Of a stretch of DNA of 64,000 nt, positions 43,914 to 54,036 are shown one piece after another; position 1 is the stretch's first letter; each line of letters starts with the position of its first letter. The translations under genes were made by a program, and so were the position numbers. The notes under the pieces are model-generated. The model was not told where the DNA came from, did not search any database, and worked only from the letters and a program-made list of their open reading frames with translations. Source of the DNA: Pontibacter virosus (GTDB lineage: Bacteria; Bacteroidota; Bacteroidia; Cytophagales; Hymenobacteraceae); contig NZ_QEKI01000002.1 of assembly GCF_003096355.1 (NCBI RefSeq), positions 186,001-250,000 of the forward strand. The letters are read 5' to 3'.

Positions 43914-44765
43914 TTAAAATATATATTTAAACAGTCTGATATAGTTCTTATAAGAAACTGGATTCCATCTAATAGCCTTTACTATATATTTAAAGCATTC
44001 TTTCCGGTCATTTAGTTTGTAATTTGAAAATGCAATAACTGCATAGAGATTAGAAACTCCTTTCTTATCATTTCTTAACATAAATTCATAATGCTTTTCA
44101 AGAAACATTATACTTCCTTCTCGTACTTTATTCCAATTTGTTCTGATTCTAGCGCTTTCATGGACATTGATTTGCACTAATGGAACATTAAGATCGACGA
44201 TCTTATAATTGCTATTGATTAATGTATTCATTAATCTAAATCCCAAATCTGTATGATGATTGGAAGCCAACTGTGCGTCATAACAGCCTGCCTGATGGAA
44301 AAGCTCTCTACGCACGAATAAGGAACCAGCAGTAAATTTAAGTTTATATTTCTTCCCAAATATTTTTGTCCCGAAAAGAGGTTCTTGTAAAATCTTCCCA
44401 CTACTAAACCTTCTTTGAGCAGCTACACAAACAATTCCGGTGTCAGCTTTCAAATTGGATACTACTGTTCCTAGCCATTTTATTGAAACCTCGTCATCAC
44501 TATCTAGGAAAACAAGAAAAGAACCTGAGGCACTGCCTGCACCTACATTTCTACTATCAGCAGCTCCTGAATTATTCTTTTTTATATATTTTATTCTATC
44601 ATCAGCTAGAAATTGCTCTACTATTTCAGATGTATTATCTGTAGAACCATCATCTACTATAATCAACTCCCAGTCTGTAAATGTCTGATTTTTCACACTC
44701 ACAATCATGTTAGATAGCAGGTTGATTCTATTGTATGTGGGCGTAATAATTGAAAATAGCGGCAT
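43914..44765 (-). CDS. Glycosyltransferase family 2
   Basis: This 283-residue GT-A enzyme has the canonical N-terminus FSIITPTYNRINLLSNMI, DDGSTDNTSEIV, and the FLDSDDEVS metal-binding motif (about 92-100). The C-terminal third contains an HHTDLGFRLM catalytic region. No membrane helices are seen. It is one of five GT2 enzymes in the locus. Confidence 0.9.
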   Translation of the reverse strand: MPLFSIITPTYNRINLLSNMIVSVKNQTFTDWELIIVDDGSTDNTSEIVEQFLADDRIKYIKKNNSGAADSRNVGAGSASGSFLVFLDSDDEVSIKWLGTVVSNLKADTGIVCVAAQRRFSSGKILQEPLFGTKIFGKKYKLKFTAGSLFVRRELFHQAGCYDAQLASNHHTDLGFRLMNTLINSNYKIVDLNVPLVQINVHESARIRTNWNKVREGSIMFLEKHYEFMLRNDKKGVSNLYAVIAFSNYKLNDRKECFKYIVKAIRWNPVSYKNYIRLFKYIF

Positions 44766-45051
44766 TTTAATTATCTATTAATTTGAGGGAAGACCTTAAG
44801 TACCACATAACAACAGGTACAATTAATCCATCCATAACAGCTATTCTATACCTGAGGTCTGACTCATTCATAAGTTTAGTAGTCTTATATGTGTTGCCAA
44901 TACATGTATTCTTTCTAAAGTTTCCATATGCTTAAATAATCTTAAGTCCAAAACCTTTTCAAGTTCATAGAATCTTTTATTTATTTTAACGAATGTGTCT
45001 TCCTGCTTTTTCGACTTTAAATATCTGTTTCTACTGGGCTTATTGAATTAT
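44766..45051 (-). other. Gap with possible decayed reading frames
   Basis: This 286-bp AT-rich gap is unusually long for the locus. On the minus strand a 34-codon ORF (44767-44871) starts MNESDLRYRIAVMDGLI, ends 1 bp before the next gene's ATG, and extends upstream without an ATG for about 19 more codons. A second open frame without an early ATG (NKRFYELEKVLDLRLF...) overlaps its upstream end. They may be pieces of a broken gene or a small coupled peptide. I cannot assign either. Confidence 0.3.
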
Positions 45052-45939
45052 TTACTCTTGGTGGCTTCTATTAAGAGTTTTTATTTTCTTCTTAATATCT
45101 AACCAGCATTTGATACATAATTTAGAGTACTTAAAATTTAGAAGCGCTAAGTTTACCAATGTCAATTTTAAGTAGTGCACGTCTATTTGTTTTTCACTAT
45201 ATTCTTTTGCAAAATATTTTACTAGAACACGCTGTTTATATCTCTCGCTATGTTTCTTTGTTTTTCCTAGTCTTTTAGCATTTTGAGGCCTATCATGTGC
45301 AATGATACAACTTCGAGAAATGAGTACTTTAAACTTGTTTGAAACTACTCTATTTATGTATTCATTATCTTCTCCGTAGTGATCAAATATTGGATGGAAC
45401 ATGCCTACCTGCTTTATAACTTCTGATTTTATAACCCAAGCAGCAGCATTAACAAACTTTGTTTCGTACAAATCACGGTCGTTATTTGTAAATAAATCCC
45501 CTAGTAAGTAAGGTGTATTCTCTGGAGAAATATAGTTATAAAAGCTTCTATCCAAATTTCTTTCATCACCTGCTAGATGTATGGGAGAAACAATTCCAGC
45601 TAAAGGTTCCTTATCAAATACTGCAATAAGATTATTTAACGACCCCCTATGTAAATAAGCATCTTGGTTTAATAGAAAGATGTATTCAGCACCTTCCTTA
45701 ATTGCTTTTTGTATACCGACATTATTCGCTTTACCAAAACCCAGGTTTTCTGTGGATTGTATCAAATCTACTTCAGGATAAAATTTCCTTATAGTATCCT
45801 GAGTACCATCAGTAGAGCCATTATCTATCACTATTATTTTTACAGGAATATCAGTATCTTTTAAGCTCTTAAAACATTTGTTAAGCCACTTTTTACCGTT
45901 ATATGTTATTACTATGCAATAGACTGCTTTCATTTCCAA
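45052..45939 (-). CDS. Glycosyltransferase family 2 (rhamnosyltransferase-like)
   Basis: This 295-residue GT-A enzyme has YCIVITYNGKKWLNKCFKSL at its start, IDNGSTDGTQDTI, NLGFGKANNVGI and the LLNQDAY metal-binding motif. The ENLGFGKANN element is typical of the WbbL/RfbF group that often uses dTDP-rhamnose, but specificity is not proven. A Lys-rich C-terminus could associate with the membrane. Confidence 0.88.
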   Translation of the reverse strand: MEMKAVYCIVITYNGKKWLNKCFKSLKDTDIPVKIIVIDNGSTDGTQDTIRKFYPEVDLIQSTENLGFGKANNVGIQKAIKEGAEYIFLLNQDAYLHRGSLNNLIAVFDKEPLAGIVSPIHLAGDERNLDRSFYNYISPENTPYLLGDLFTNNDRDLYETKFVNAAAWVIKSEVIKQVGMFHPIFDHYGEDNEYINRVVSNKFKVLISRSCIIAHDRPQNAKRLGKTKKHSERYKQRVLVKYFAKEYSEKQIDVHYLKLTLVNLALLNFKYSKLCIKCWLDIKKKIKTLNRSHQE

Positions 45940-46066
45940 TTTTAAGATTTTCTGTAGTGATAATCAAAATCTGTAATAGTTGTTTAAATTTACTACACAT
46001 ATATCACTATTAAGCTTTTACAATAGGTTTATAGATATACCTGAAGCGCATAATAACAATCAAAAA

Positions 46067-46876
46067 CTAGTATGGATTACTCGCAATAAGCTTATCCATC
46101 ATCAAGCTTAAATCATTTTGAGGTAAAATTTCTTTGGCTTTATCACTAAACATCTTATTGAGATTTGAATCTGTGAGCTTTAGTAAATCTGAACTTCCGA
46201 TCCACAAATTGGAACTTTCTTTTATACCTACTGATTCACAATAATCTATAAATTTTATACCATCTCCAGAGAGTTTATTAGAGAATCTGCCAATTAGTGA
46301 TGGTATTCCATAAGAGTGAGATACAATTATTCCATGCAAAGAGCTAGATATTGTCTTGTCACACATTAAAATATCCTGAACTACTTTCTCTATTGGGTCT
46401 AAAAGATTGATGACTAATATTTCATTAGTTTGTATCTTGCTTTTAACAAGCTCATAATCTACATGATGAGGAATAATACCATATCTATATTGCTTTGATA
46501 CTGATGGCATGAAATATTTGGATATTAATAATCCTGGATCTCCATAAACTTCAGGCACGGTATATCCTAATTCTAGAAGCCTTTTTCTCGATCGTGGGCC
46601 TCTAACCGCATAGAAATTCGCTTTTTGTATCGTATCTTTTTGACTAATAATTCCCGATCCCCATACATTGGAATTAGGGGTAGCTTTTTTAAGAATACTG
46701 CCTATGGCAAAATTTATTTTATTGAAGCCCAAAAAAGACTTGCTTTTCAAACTAGCTCTAATAACTTTTTTGCCCGATACTTTAGCGACTATATAGGGAG
46801 AGAGCCCATCTCCAAAGTTTTCAATACCATTATCAAACTCACGACACCACCACAACTTTACTTTATTACCAATCAT
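46067..46876 (-). CDS. Polysaccharide pyruvyl transferase family protein
   Basis: This 269-residue protein is predicted to add a pyruvate ketal, or act as a related GT-B-like transferase, on the glycan. It shows the family features W-x-x-x-F-x-N-F-GD-x-L-S-P near the N-terminus (WCREFDNGIENFGDGLSPYIV), NVWGSGI, YAVRGPRSRKRLLE, VYGDPGLL and TISSSLHGIIVSHSYGIPSL, where the SSLHG motif is a hallmark. Pyruvylation would add negative charge to the polysaccharide. Confidence 0.88.
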   Translation of the reverse strand: MIGNKVKLWWCREFDNGIENFGDGLSPYIVAKVSGKKVIRASLKSKSFLGFNKINFAIGSILKKATPNSNVWGSGIISQKDTIQKANFYAVRGPRSRKRLLELGYTVPEVYGDPGLLISKYFMPSVSKQYRYGIIPHHVDYELVKSKIQTNEILVINLLDPIEKVVQDILMCDKTISSSLHGIIVSHSYGIPSLIGRFSNKLSGDGIKFIDYCESVGIKESSNLWIGSSDLLKLTDSNLNKMFSDKAKEILPQNDLSLMMDKLIASNPY

Positions 46877-46965
46877 CTGTATTTAAAATTATCTAATTAA
46901 AGCTTTACTTTTTATGTTATAATTTATTTACAAGAGTAACATTAACACTTCCGTTGTAGACTTAG

Positions 46966-47787
46966 CTATTTCACTAAAAAAAATTTAAGATTTTTAATAG
47001 ATCGGTAAACTTTATATACATAGCTTTCTTGGAATCTATTCAATTCTTGATGCTTAGCTAAATGTACCCGATAATCCTTAATCAACTCATGCAGATGTTG
47101 GATATAAGAGTCTCTATTCCGTTCAAATATTAGTTTTTCAGTTATAGTTTTACGATCATCTAACCGAAGTTCTGTAGTTCGTGAAACGGATTTTATTCTA
47201 TAGTAGAAGACTGTATCAGGTAGTTTAATAACTAAAGCTTCCCTATTTAAAAGCCTCAACCATAGATCCCAATCTTCATACCCGTAAATTAGCTTTTCAG
47301 AAAAGCCTTGAATTCTATCAAAATCAACCCGCTTGAATATAGCAGAACAATAAATTATATTTTTAATTAATAGCTTAAAATATGAATAATCGCTTAAATG
47401 CCACTTCCCTTTGACAGCACCAAACATTTCAGCTTCACCATAAATAAGAGATACACTATCATTTTTTGAAAATATATCAATAGCTTTTTCTAAATAAATT
47501 GGTGCAACTTTGTCATCAGCATCAAGAGGTAATATATAGGCCCCACTTGACAGACTTACACCCTTGTTTCTGGCAGCAGATACACCGCTATTCTCTATAA
47601 AAATGTATCGAAACCTACTATCCAAACGGCAATATTTAAGTGCAACATCTTCTGTATTATCAGTTGAACCATCATTTACTATTATACATTCCCAATTCTT
47701 ATATGTCTGATTTTTGATAGACTCTAATGCCTCAGCTATGTAGCTACCTTGATTAAATGCAGGTACTATTACAGAAACTAATTCCAT
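46966..47787 (-). CDS. Glycosyltransferase family 2
   Basis: This 273-residue GT-A enzyme has VSVIVPAFNQGSYIAEALES, VNDGSTDNTEDVA and the LPLDADDKV metal-binding motif. The YGYEDWDLWLRLL element is the acceptor-site catalytic region. The gene is AT-rich like its neighbours. Donor unknown. Confidence 0.9.
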   Translation of the reverse strand: MELVSVIVPAFNQGSYIAEALESIKNQTYKNWECIIVNDGSTDNTEDVALKYCRLDSRFRYIFIENSGVSAARNKGVSLSSGAYILPLDADDKVAPIYLEKAIDIFSKNDSVSLIYGEAEMFGAVKGKWHLSDYSYFKLLIKNIIYCSAIFKRVDFDRIQGFSEKLIYGYEDWDLWLRLLNREALVIKLPDTVFYYRIKSVSRTTELRLDDRKTITEKLIFERNRDSYIQHLHELIKDYRVHLAKHQELNRFQESYVYKVYRSIKNLKFFLVK

Positions 47788-47853
47788 ACTGATACTCTTG
47801 AAAAATTTAATATATATTGAACATAATAAAGGCTAATAATTTTTCCTAAAATG

Positions 47854-49650
47854 TTAAAACTCTTGCAGAGTGGCCATATTTCTGAACTTCTGAGACACTG
47901 TTAAAAGTTGTTCAAAGTTTCCTTCACCAGTAATCCTACCTTTATCTAATAAGATAACTTTGTCGGCCTCCTTGATAGTAGATAGCCTATGTGCTACTAT
48001 TAGTATAGTATATTCTCCTTTCAGAGCATTTATATTATCTTGAATAATTTTCTCAGTTTCAGAATCTAAAGCTGAGGTAGCCTCATCCATAATTAAAATA
48101 TCAATGTCTTTATATAATTCTCTCGCTATAGATAGCCTTTGTTTCTGTCCTCCACTTATTAATATGCCATTATTTCCTAATGGAGAATTTTCCCTATCGG
48201 GTAAATCCAAAACAAAATCAGAAATTGCAGCTTTTTTAAGAGTTTCCCAAAATCTAGCTAAATTTTCATTTGTTTTATCTGCCCAAAGTGTAACATTATT
48301 GTAAACACTATCACTAAAAATTACTGGCTCCTGGGTGATATAACCTATTCTCTTCCGGTATGAAGGCAAATAAATATTCGATATAAAACAACCATCTATT
48401 GTTATATTACCAGAATCTAGTGGTATAAGCCCCGCTAATACATTAATTAAAGTTGTTTTACCACTACCACTTTCACCAACAAATGCGACTGTTTTATTTT
48501 TATAAATTTTTAAGGTAATATCATCAAGTACTTTAGTACCATCATATGATACACTTAACTTGTCAGTTTGAATATACTCTTTAAATTCCTGAAGCTCAGT
48601 GCTACCATTCTTTTCTTGGCTCTGAGATAATTCCTCCATAAAAGAAGTCATATTACTCAAAGATCCTGATACATTAAGAAAATTATTCCATTGAGTTTGC
48701 AGAGTCATTAATGAGTTTAATGACCGGTAAAAGAATAGCAAACTAAGAATAATTAAGCCTAGGTTTTCTGAAAAAAAACTTACCTGAATTATTATTACTA
48801 TAACTACTACAGATATTACTAGAGGTTCTCTTGAAGCCAACAAAATTGAATTGTAAAAACCAATTTGCCTATGTGTGGCTTCTATCTGCGCTATAGATTT
48901 TCTGAGCTTTATGTTATAATTATGGATATATCCTGTCGCTTTTAAATATTTATAAAAAGCTATGTTTTGTATCAGTAAATTTTGATACTCATGGCCAAGG
49001 CTAGTTATTTTCTTTGATGTCTCTTTAGTTCTAGTGTAAATCCGTTTATAAACTAAATTCGATAGCATTCCACCAATAGCGACTAGTATAGCAAATCTAG
49101 GATTAGAAAGCAACGCAAGAGAAATATAGACAATTACCATTAAACCAGCTTGAATTGTGCCTAAATATGATTGATATGCAGTGGATACTCTTGCCACTTC
49201 AGAACTAAGTGTATTTTGTATCCTACCAGAATCCACTGTCACAAAGGATTTGTAATTGTAATTGCTTAATTTATCGAAACTTTTAAATCTTAATTTTTTT
49301 ATAAAATATTGTTGCACATTTACCTTATAATAAGCTTCAAAAAATTTCACTATTCCCTTTAAAGAAAAGAAAAAAAGAATTACAATTAAAATTGAACTTA
49401 TTGTCAAATCAATTCCTAAGGATTCAATTGTAGTTACTATAAAGCTTAAATTACCTAACCCATCTGCATCAACATTCGAGTCTTCATTAACCATCTGTAA
49501 CAATGGTAAGAACATAGTTAAGCCAAACCCATCCAGTAACCCTACAACAACACTTAAACCAAGTGCTATAAAAAGCTTGCTTCTTAAATGAACATAGAAA
49601 TATGTAAAATGAATAAAATATTTCTTAACTAAACTTTTTAAAAAATTCAC
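47854..49650 (-). CDS. ABC exporter, fused permease-ATPase (PglK/MsbA-like lipid-linked glycan flippase candidate)
   Basis: This 598-residue half-transporter has an N-terminal six-helix domain (about 20-325) and an ATPase domain (about 355-598). The latter has Walker A GESGSGKTT, signature LISGGQKQRLS, Walker B ILIMDEATSALDS and the switch His in VAHRLSTI. Within a glycan locus the best guess is a flippase for lipid-linked oligosaccharide, as PglK is in Campylobacter. No Wzx/MATE-type flippase is present anywhere in the locus, which strengthens that inference. A function in exporting some other molecule remains possible. Confidence 0.85.
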   Translation of the reverse strand: MNFLKSLVKKYFIHFTYFYVHLRSKLFIALGLSVVVGLLDGFGLTMFLPLLQMVNEDSNVDADGLGNLSFIVTTIESLGIDLTISSILIVILFFFSLKGIVKFFEAYYKVNVQQYFIKKLRFKSFDKLSNYNYKSFVTVDSGRIQNTLSSEVARVSTAYQSYLGTIQAGLMVIVYISLALLSNPRFAILVAIGGMLSNLVYKRIYTRTKETSKKITSLGHEYQNLLIQNIAFYKYLKATGYIHNYNIKLRKSIAQIEATHRQIGFYNSILLASREPLVISVVVIVIIIQVSFFSENLGLIILSLLFFYRSLNSLMTLQTQWNNFLNVSGSLSNMTSFMEELSQSQEKNGSTELQEFKEYIQTDKLSVSYDGTKVLDDITLKIYKNKTVAFVGESGSGKTTLINVLAGLIPLDSGNITIDGCFISNIYLPSYRKRIGYITQEPVIFSDSVYNNVTLWADKTNENLARFWETLKKAAISDFVLDLPDRENSPLGNNGILISGGQKQRLSIARELYKDIDILIMDEATSALDSETEKIIQDNINALKGEYTILIVAHRLSTIKEADKVILLDKGRITGEGNFEQLLTVSQKFRNMATLQEF

Positions 49651-49759
49651 GGTTTTTATTATTTAAATTTCACTTTCAAATACAAAACATATATACTTAA
49701 AAGGTTTATGGCTATTAAATACAGAATATCTGGATTATTTTTTATGTGAACATTTATAT

Positions 49760-50692
49760 CTAATCAAAAAACTTTATAAAATTTCTATTTTTATTTAATA
49801 TCCTGTTATATACCTTCTTTAATATATATAGAGTAGCTTGATCAGCAAATTTATCTACTTTGCTACCCCTTGTATTATATCTTTTCTTACGAATTTCATA
49901 ATCTATACTAATCCTTTTGATTAATATATCACTTGTAATTTCATTTAGTTTACTATCATTAAATAGCTTTAAAATATCATTGAAGTATTGTGCTATTATA
50001 GCCAAATTAGATAATTTAGCTAAATTTTTCTTAGAAGATACATTGGTACTGTGTTTTCTATAAAATACTAATTCATTGTTGTACCTTAATAGCCCTCCTT
50101 TTAAAAGGCTTCTTAAGACTAAAACCGAATCTTCTGTTGGACAATTATTTGAAATTGGATTAAATTCTGTTATCAATGATCTTTTGAAAATTCTTCCGGG
50201 CGCGAAGGAATCGATGGGTTTAAAATTTAAAAAATCAACTATAGAGAATTTCTTTATAACATATTTTAACTTCTGATATGTCCCTAATTTTTTTCCTTCT
50301 TCATTAATTATGACACCATTAAAATCAATCATTGAAACATCAGGATTTACTTCAAGCATAGAGACAGCGGTTTCTACATGATCTGACTTTGAAACATCAT
50401 CACCACCAAGTATAACAAAATACTCACCAGATGATAAGGTACTAAACACTTTAGAAAAGTGCCCTCCGAGACCTATATTCTTTTTATTTCGATTAAGAAT
50501 TATTGTATGTGGCCCTTCATAGTTACATGTTATTGCTGTTATAATATCAAAAGTAGAATCTGAGGAACAATCGTCAGATATTATTATTTCTAAAGGTGTA
50601 TATGTTTGATTTAATACACTAATTACTGCTTCTTCAATATATTTTTCTTGATTATATGAGAGCAAAGCAAAAGTTACTTTCTTTTTAACCAC
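49760..50692 (-). CDS. Glycosyltransferase family 2
   Basis: This 310-residue GT-A enzyme begins VTFALLSYNQEKYIEEAVISVL, with DDCSSDSTFDII and the metal-binding LGGDDVSKS. The NCPTEDSVLVLRSLL segment is the acceptor-site region. It is among the most AT-rich genes of the window. Confidence 0.88.
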   Translation of the reverse strand: MVKKKVTFALLSYNQEKYIEEAVISVLNQTYTPLEIIISDDCSSDSTFDIITAITCNYEGPHTIILNRNKKNIGLGGHFSKVFSTLSSGEYFVILGGDDVSKSDHVETAVSMLEVNPDVSMIDFNGVIINEEGKKLGTYQKLKYVIKKFSIVDFLNFKPIDSFAPGRIFKRSLITEFNPISNNCPTEDSVLVLRSLLKGGLLRYNNELVFYRKHSTNVSSKKNLAKLSNLAIIAQYFNDILKLFNDSKLNEITSDILIKRISIDYEIRKKRYNTRGSKVDKFADQATLYILKKVYNRILNKNRNFIKFFD

Positions 50693-50757
50693 TCTAATCA
50701 GCTTTAAATTTATTATTATTAATAATTTATTTTTTTATTAATAGTACTTTTTTACCA

Positions 50758-51384
50758 TTAATTAATCTCTAATTTTTTAAGAACTTTTGCAGGAACTCCT
50801 CCTATAATGACATTTTCAGGAAAATTACCTTTTACTATCGCTCCTGCTGCGACAATAGTATTTTTACCTATTACCGTATCTTTTAGAATAACTACATTAT
50901 TACCAATCCAAACATTCTCACCTATTATTACCTCGCCAATTCCGCCAATCTTTGACCTCTTTAGTGGATCAATATCATGTGCTTCATGATCCATGATAGT
51001 AACGTTCTGTCCTATTCTTGTGCTGTTTCCAATTTCAATATATTTAGCAGAACATAAGAAGACGTTATTATTTGTAGCTACTTTGTTTCCTATTCTTATT
51101 AAAGAGTTTTTATATCGAGGTTGAAGCTCAATAACTCCACAATAATTCCCCCCTCCCAATTTAAATCCAAATTTGCAGTCTTCACCTATAAATATTCGTC
51201 CAGCACCAGTCACTTTTGTTAATTGTGCACACTTAGGTCTTTTTCTACTTGCTTTAGAAATTTGATCATTTATGTTTGGTATAATATTGGGCAAATCCCA
51301 ATAAACGATTGGCCTAATCCTAGTCTTTAACTTATTAATTATGAAATATATCTTCATAATTACTTTAGCAATGTAATTTTTCAT
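50758..51384 (-). CDS. Hexapeptide-repeat acyltransferase
   Basis: This 208-residue left-handed beta-helix acyltransferase shows hexapeptide repeats from about residue 95 to 200: [59 protein letters not shown] and [26 protein letters not shown]. The His in the DHEAH loop is the expected catalytic base. The N-terminal about 60 residues are basic and specific to this protein. It overlaps the FdtB-like aminotransferase by 20 bp. It likely O-acetylates a sugar. Confidence 0.88.
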   Translation of the reverse strand: MKNYIAKVIMKIYFIINKLKTRIRPIVYWDLPNIIPNINDQISKASRKRPKCAQLTKVTGAGRIFIGEDCKFGFKLGGGNYCGVIELQPRYKNSLIRIGNKVATNNNVFLCSAKYIEIGNSTRIGQNVTIMDHEAHDIDPLKRSKIGGIGEVIIGENVWIGNNVVILKDTVIGKNTIVAAGAIVKGNFPENVIIGGVPAKVLKKLEIN

Positions 51385-52483
51385 TTAAAAAATATTTAAT
51401 CTCTTCAGCGACAAAGTATACTTCTTCAAATTTCATTCCTGGCCATAGAGGTAAGCTTAAACATGTATTGGCCAATTCTTTAGCAACGGGAAAGTTTCCT
51501 TCTGATAAATTAAGATGCAAATATGCTTCCTGCAAATATGGTGGAATTGGATAATGAATAAGTGTTCCTATCCCTCTATCTGTTAGGTATTTTTGAAGCT
51601 CCTCACGTCTATTTGTTTTAACAACGTACAAATGGTAAACGTGTGTTGCATCCTGATGCACATAAGGTATAGTCAAGCCATTGACTCCTTGTAGTGCTTC
51701 GTTATACCAGTCAGCAATCTGCTTACGCTGCATTGTCCATGCCTTGAGGTGTTTTAGCTTTACATTCAGAAATGCAGCTTGTAACTCATCAAGACGCATG
51801 TTATACCCTATCACTTCATTCTTATATTTTATTTGAGAACCATAATTCCGTAAAACCCTCACGCGCTGCGCAAGAATTGCATCATTTGTGGTCACACTTC
51901 CACCATCCCCTAGAGCTCCCAAATTTTTGCCAGGGTAAAAACTTGTCCCATTCACATGACCCCAGCTTCCAGTGATTTTATTTTGGTAAGTTGCCCCATG
52001 CGCTTGTGCATTATCTTCTACTACATATATGCCGTGTTTAAATGCTATATCCATGATCTCACGCATTTCACAGGCTTGGCCATACAGGTGCACCGGTATG
52101 ATGGCCTTGGTCTTAGCAGTAATTGCCTTTTCAATATTAAACGGGTCAATATTGTATGTAAGCGGATTCGGTTCCACAAACACAGGTGTAGCTCCAACAT
52201 ATGATGCCGCTAGTGCTGTTGCGATATAGGTATTTGAGGGTACAATCACCTCATCACCTGGACCAACCCCCAATGCTTTTAAAGCCAAATGCAGTGCGTC
52301 GAGTCCATTACTCACGCCAATTGTATGTTCGACGTTACTGAATTGAGAGTAAGCTCGCTCAAAATCCGTCAAACATTTACCCATCACATACCAATAACTG
52401 TCATACACTTGCTCAAACGCTAATTGCATTTCAGCTTTTACAGCTGCATGCATGGGCTCAAAGTTCAGGAATGGTATTTTCAT
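51365..52483 (-). CDS. fdtB: dTDP-3-amino-3,6-dideoxyhexose transaminase (FdtB-like, DegT family)
   Basis: This PLP enzyme should aminate C3 of dTDP-3-keto-6-deoxyhexose. The 372-residue protein has the N-terminus [63 protein letters not shown], the PLP Lys in [16 protein letters not shown], and [17 protein letters not shown]. These features are typical of FdtB/QdtB. It is 4 bp overlapped with the acetyltransferase upstream and follows two FdtA-like ketoisomerase genes, which fits the Fuc3NAc/Qui3NAc pathway. Confidence 0.88.
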   Translation of the reverse strand: MKIPFLNFEPMHAAVKAEMQLAFEQVYDSYWYVMGKCLTDFERAYSQFSNVEHTIGVSNGLDALHLALKALGVGPGDEVIVPSNTYIATALAASYVGATPVFVEPNPLTYNIDPFNIEKAITAKTKAIIPVHLYGQACEMREIMDIAFKHGIYVVEDNAQAHGATYQNKITGSWGHVNGTSFYPGKNLGALGDGGSVTTNDAILAQRVRVLRNYGSQIKYKNEVIGYNMRLDELQAAFLNVKLKHLKAWTMQRKQIADWYNEALQGVNGLTIPYVHQDATHVYHLYVVKTNRREELQKYLTDRGIGTLIHYPIPPYLQEAYLHLNLSEGNFPVAKELANTCLSLPLWPGMKFEEVYFVAEEIKYFLNEKLHC

Positions 52484-53028
52484 TTTTTTATTAGCTTATT
52501 TTCTATAACATGCCATCTTGTACCGTCATTCGCCAAGTAACAATCGTTCTCAAATTTCATTTTGCTGCCGTCCTCGTTCAACCATCCCACAATTTTTGCT
52601 GGAACTCCTACTACTAAAGCTCTTGCAGGAACACATTTGGTTACAACGCTTCCTGCACCTACCATCGCATATGTACCAATCTCTAGATTACCCATAATAG
52701 TAGCATTTGCACCTATAGAAGCACCTTTTTTAACCGTTGCTCCAGTATGTTCGTCAGGATATTGCTTGGAACGTGGGTAAGAGTTGTTCACGAAAGCTAC
52801 AGCGGGTCCAATAAAAACGTCATCTTCAATGGTAATTCCATCCCAGATATAGACCCCACTTTTAACTGTTACATTATCACCAATAACAACATAATTTTCT
52901 ATAAAGGTATGACAGTTTATATTACAATTAGCTCCTATCTTAGCTCCTCTCAACACGACGGCGAACTGCCATATAGAGGTACCTGGACCAATTGCAGAAG
53001 ATTTAACATCAGATAGGGGATGTATCAT
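52480..53028 (-). CDS. dTDP-3-amino-3,6-dideoxyhexose N-acetyltransferase (FdtC/QdtC-like)
   Basis: This left-handed beta-helix acyltransferase of 182 residues is placed to acetylate the 3-amino group made by the FdtB-like enzyme. Hexapeptide repeats run from the N-terminus ([60 protein letters not shown]) to [32 protein letters not shown]. The start IHP and the ending motif are those of the WbbJ/QdtC group. Overlap of 4 bp with the FdtB-like gene indicates coupling. Confidence 0.87.
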   Translation of the reverse strand: MIHPLSDVKSSAIGPGTSIWQFAVVLRGAKIGANCNINCHTFIENYVVIGDNVTVKSGVYIWDGITIEDDVFIGPAVAFVNNSYPRSKQYPDEHTGATVKKGASIGANATIMGNLEIGTYAMVGAGSVVTKCVPARALVVGVPAKIVGWLNEDGSKMKFENDCYLANDGTRWHVIENKLIKK

Positions 53029-53127
53029 AAAAGTAATAAGAATGGAGCCTTTATTGGTGCTTTTGTATTTTCAGGATATTTTATAGGTATACTACATGTA
53101 AAATATTAGTAGTTAGTTTATCCTAAT

Positions 53128-53574
53128 TTATAAGCTATCTTTTACAAACTCTTCATAATCTCTGATGTAGTCGCTCTCTTCATAAACGTGAGAAGCAAGT
53201 ACTAGACAAACAGAACCGGCAGAAAAATTTACTTCAGATGCCCAAATGCCTGGAGGTATATATAACCCGAAATTTGGCCGATTTAATAAAAATTGTCTTT
53301 TGGTTTTTCCATCGTCTAACAGTACTTCATAAGCGCCGCTGACAGCAATTAGAAATTGGTGACAAGCTTTATGAGCGTGCGCGCCTCTTGATTCACCTCC
53401 TGGAATATCATATAGATAGAATACACGATTTACTTCAAAAGGTATCTCTATTTTATTGTTGACTGCCGTAATATGGCCATTCCTATCTCCTACTTGCGGT
53501 AAATAAAAAAGACTGCAATCAAATACACTTGGCTTACCCATACTAAATTGTTTGTTTGAATTCATCAAAATCAC
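53128..53574 (-). CDS. fdtA: FdtA/QdtA-type sugar 3,4-ketoisomerase (cupin), copy 1
   Basis: This cupin isomerase converts dTDP-4-keto-6-deoxyglucose to the 3-keto isomer. The 148-residue protein shows the family order: DRNGHITAVN, PFEVNRVFYLYDIPGGESRGAHAHKA, LDDGKTKRQFLLNRPNFGLYIPPGIWASE and YEESDYIRDYEEF. Both active-site His are kept (H66-A-H68). The ATG at codon 4 or 12 is an alternative start. The 5' end overlaps the second FdtA-like gene, so the two are coupled. Confidence 0.88.
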   Translation of the reverse strand: MILMNSNKQFSMGKPSVFDCSLFYLPQVGDRNGHITAVNNKIEIPFEVNRVFYLYDIPGGESRGAHAHKACHQFLIAVSGAYEVLLDDGKTKRQFLLNRPNFGLYIPPGIWASEVNFSAGSVCLVLASHVYEESDYIRDYEEFVKDSL

Positions 53575-53938
53575 GAATATAGTCAGCGCTACTATACATT
53601 TGACTTGATAAGTGTAGACTTAAGGCATTCGTCGAAAAGTTTTCCATGTGTCTCCAAGTAAGGGCAGGTACATAAAGACCGTAATAACTTCTATTTAGAG
53701 AAAACTTTTTGTTCTCACCATTATGATCTATTAGCACAACATCAAAGCTACCGCTCAAAGCAATAATTATCTCTTCTTGCTCTCGATAGGCATGCCCGCC
53801 GCGCTGCTCACCTCCAGGAACATCATATGTCCAGAATACTCTTTTTATTTTAAAGGGCATTTGAAAAGGATGTTGTAAAAAAGTTAAATTACCTCTTGGG
53901 TCTAGTATCTTAGGAAGTTCAATAATACCGGCCTTCAT
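53543..53938 (-). CDS. FdtA/WxcM-like cupin, copy 2, with altered active-site motif
   Basis: This 131-residue paralog of the next gene has the same skeleton: LDPRGNLTFLQHPFQMPFKI, FWTYDVPGGEQRGGHAYRE, FSLNRSYYGLYVPALTWRHME and SADYIRDFDEF. The second His of the HAH pair is Tyr51 here, so the chemistry may differ (other stereochemistry, or a partner role). Tandem FdtA-like pairs occur in other Bacteroidota sugar loci. It ends inside the start region of copy 1 (up to 32 bp overlap). Confidence 0.82.
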   Translation of the reverse strand: MKAGIIELPKILDPRGNLTFLQHPFQMPFKIKRVFWTYDVPGGEQRGGHAYREQEEIIIALSGSFDVVLIDHNGENKKFSLNRSYYGLYVPALTWRHMENFSTNALSLHLSSQMYSSADYIRDFDEFKQTI

Positions 53939-54036
53939 ATCTAGATTTTATTAATTCTATCTTATCTCTTGCAGAACGACTATGTCCTTACTCAAATTAA
54001 AACCTTCAAAAACAAACCTTTGCTTTTAAGCAAAAG

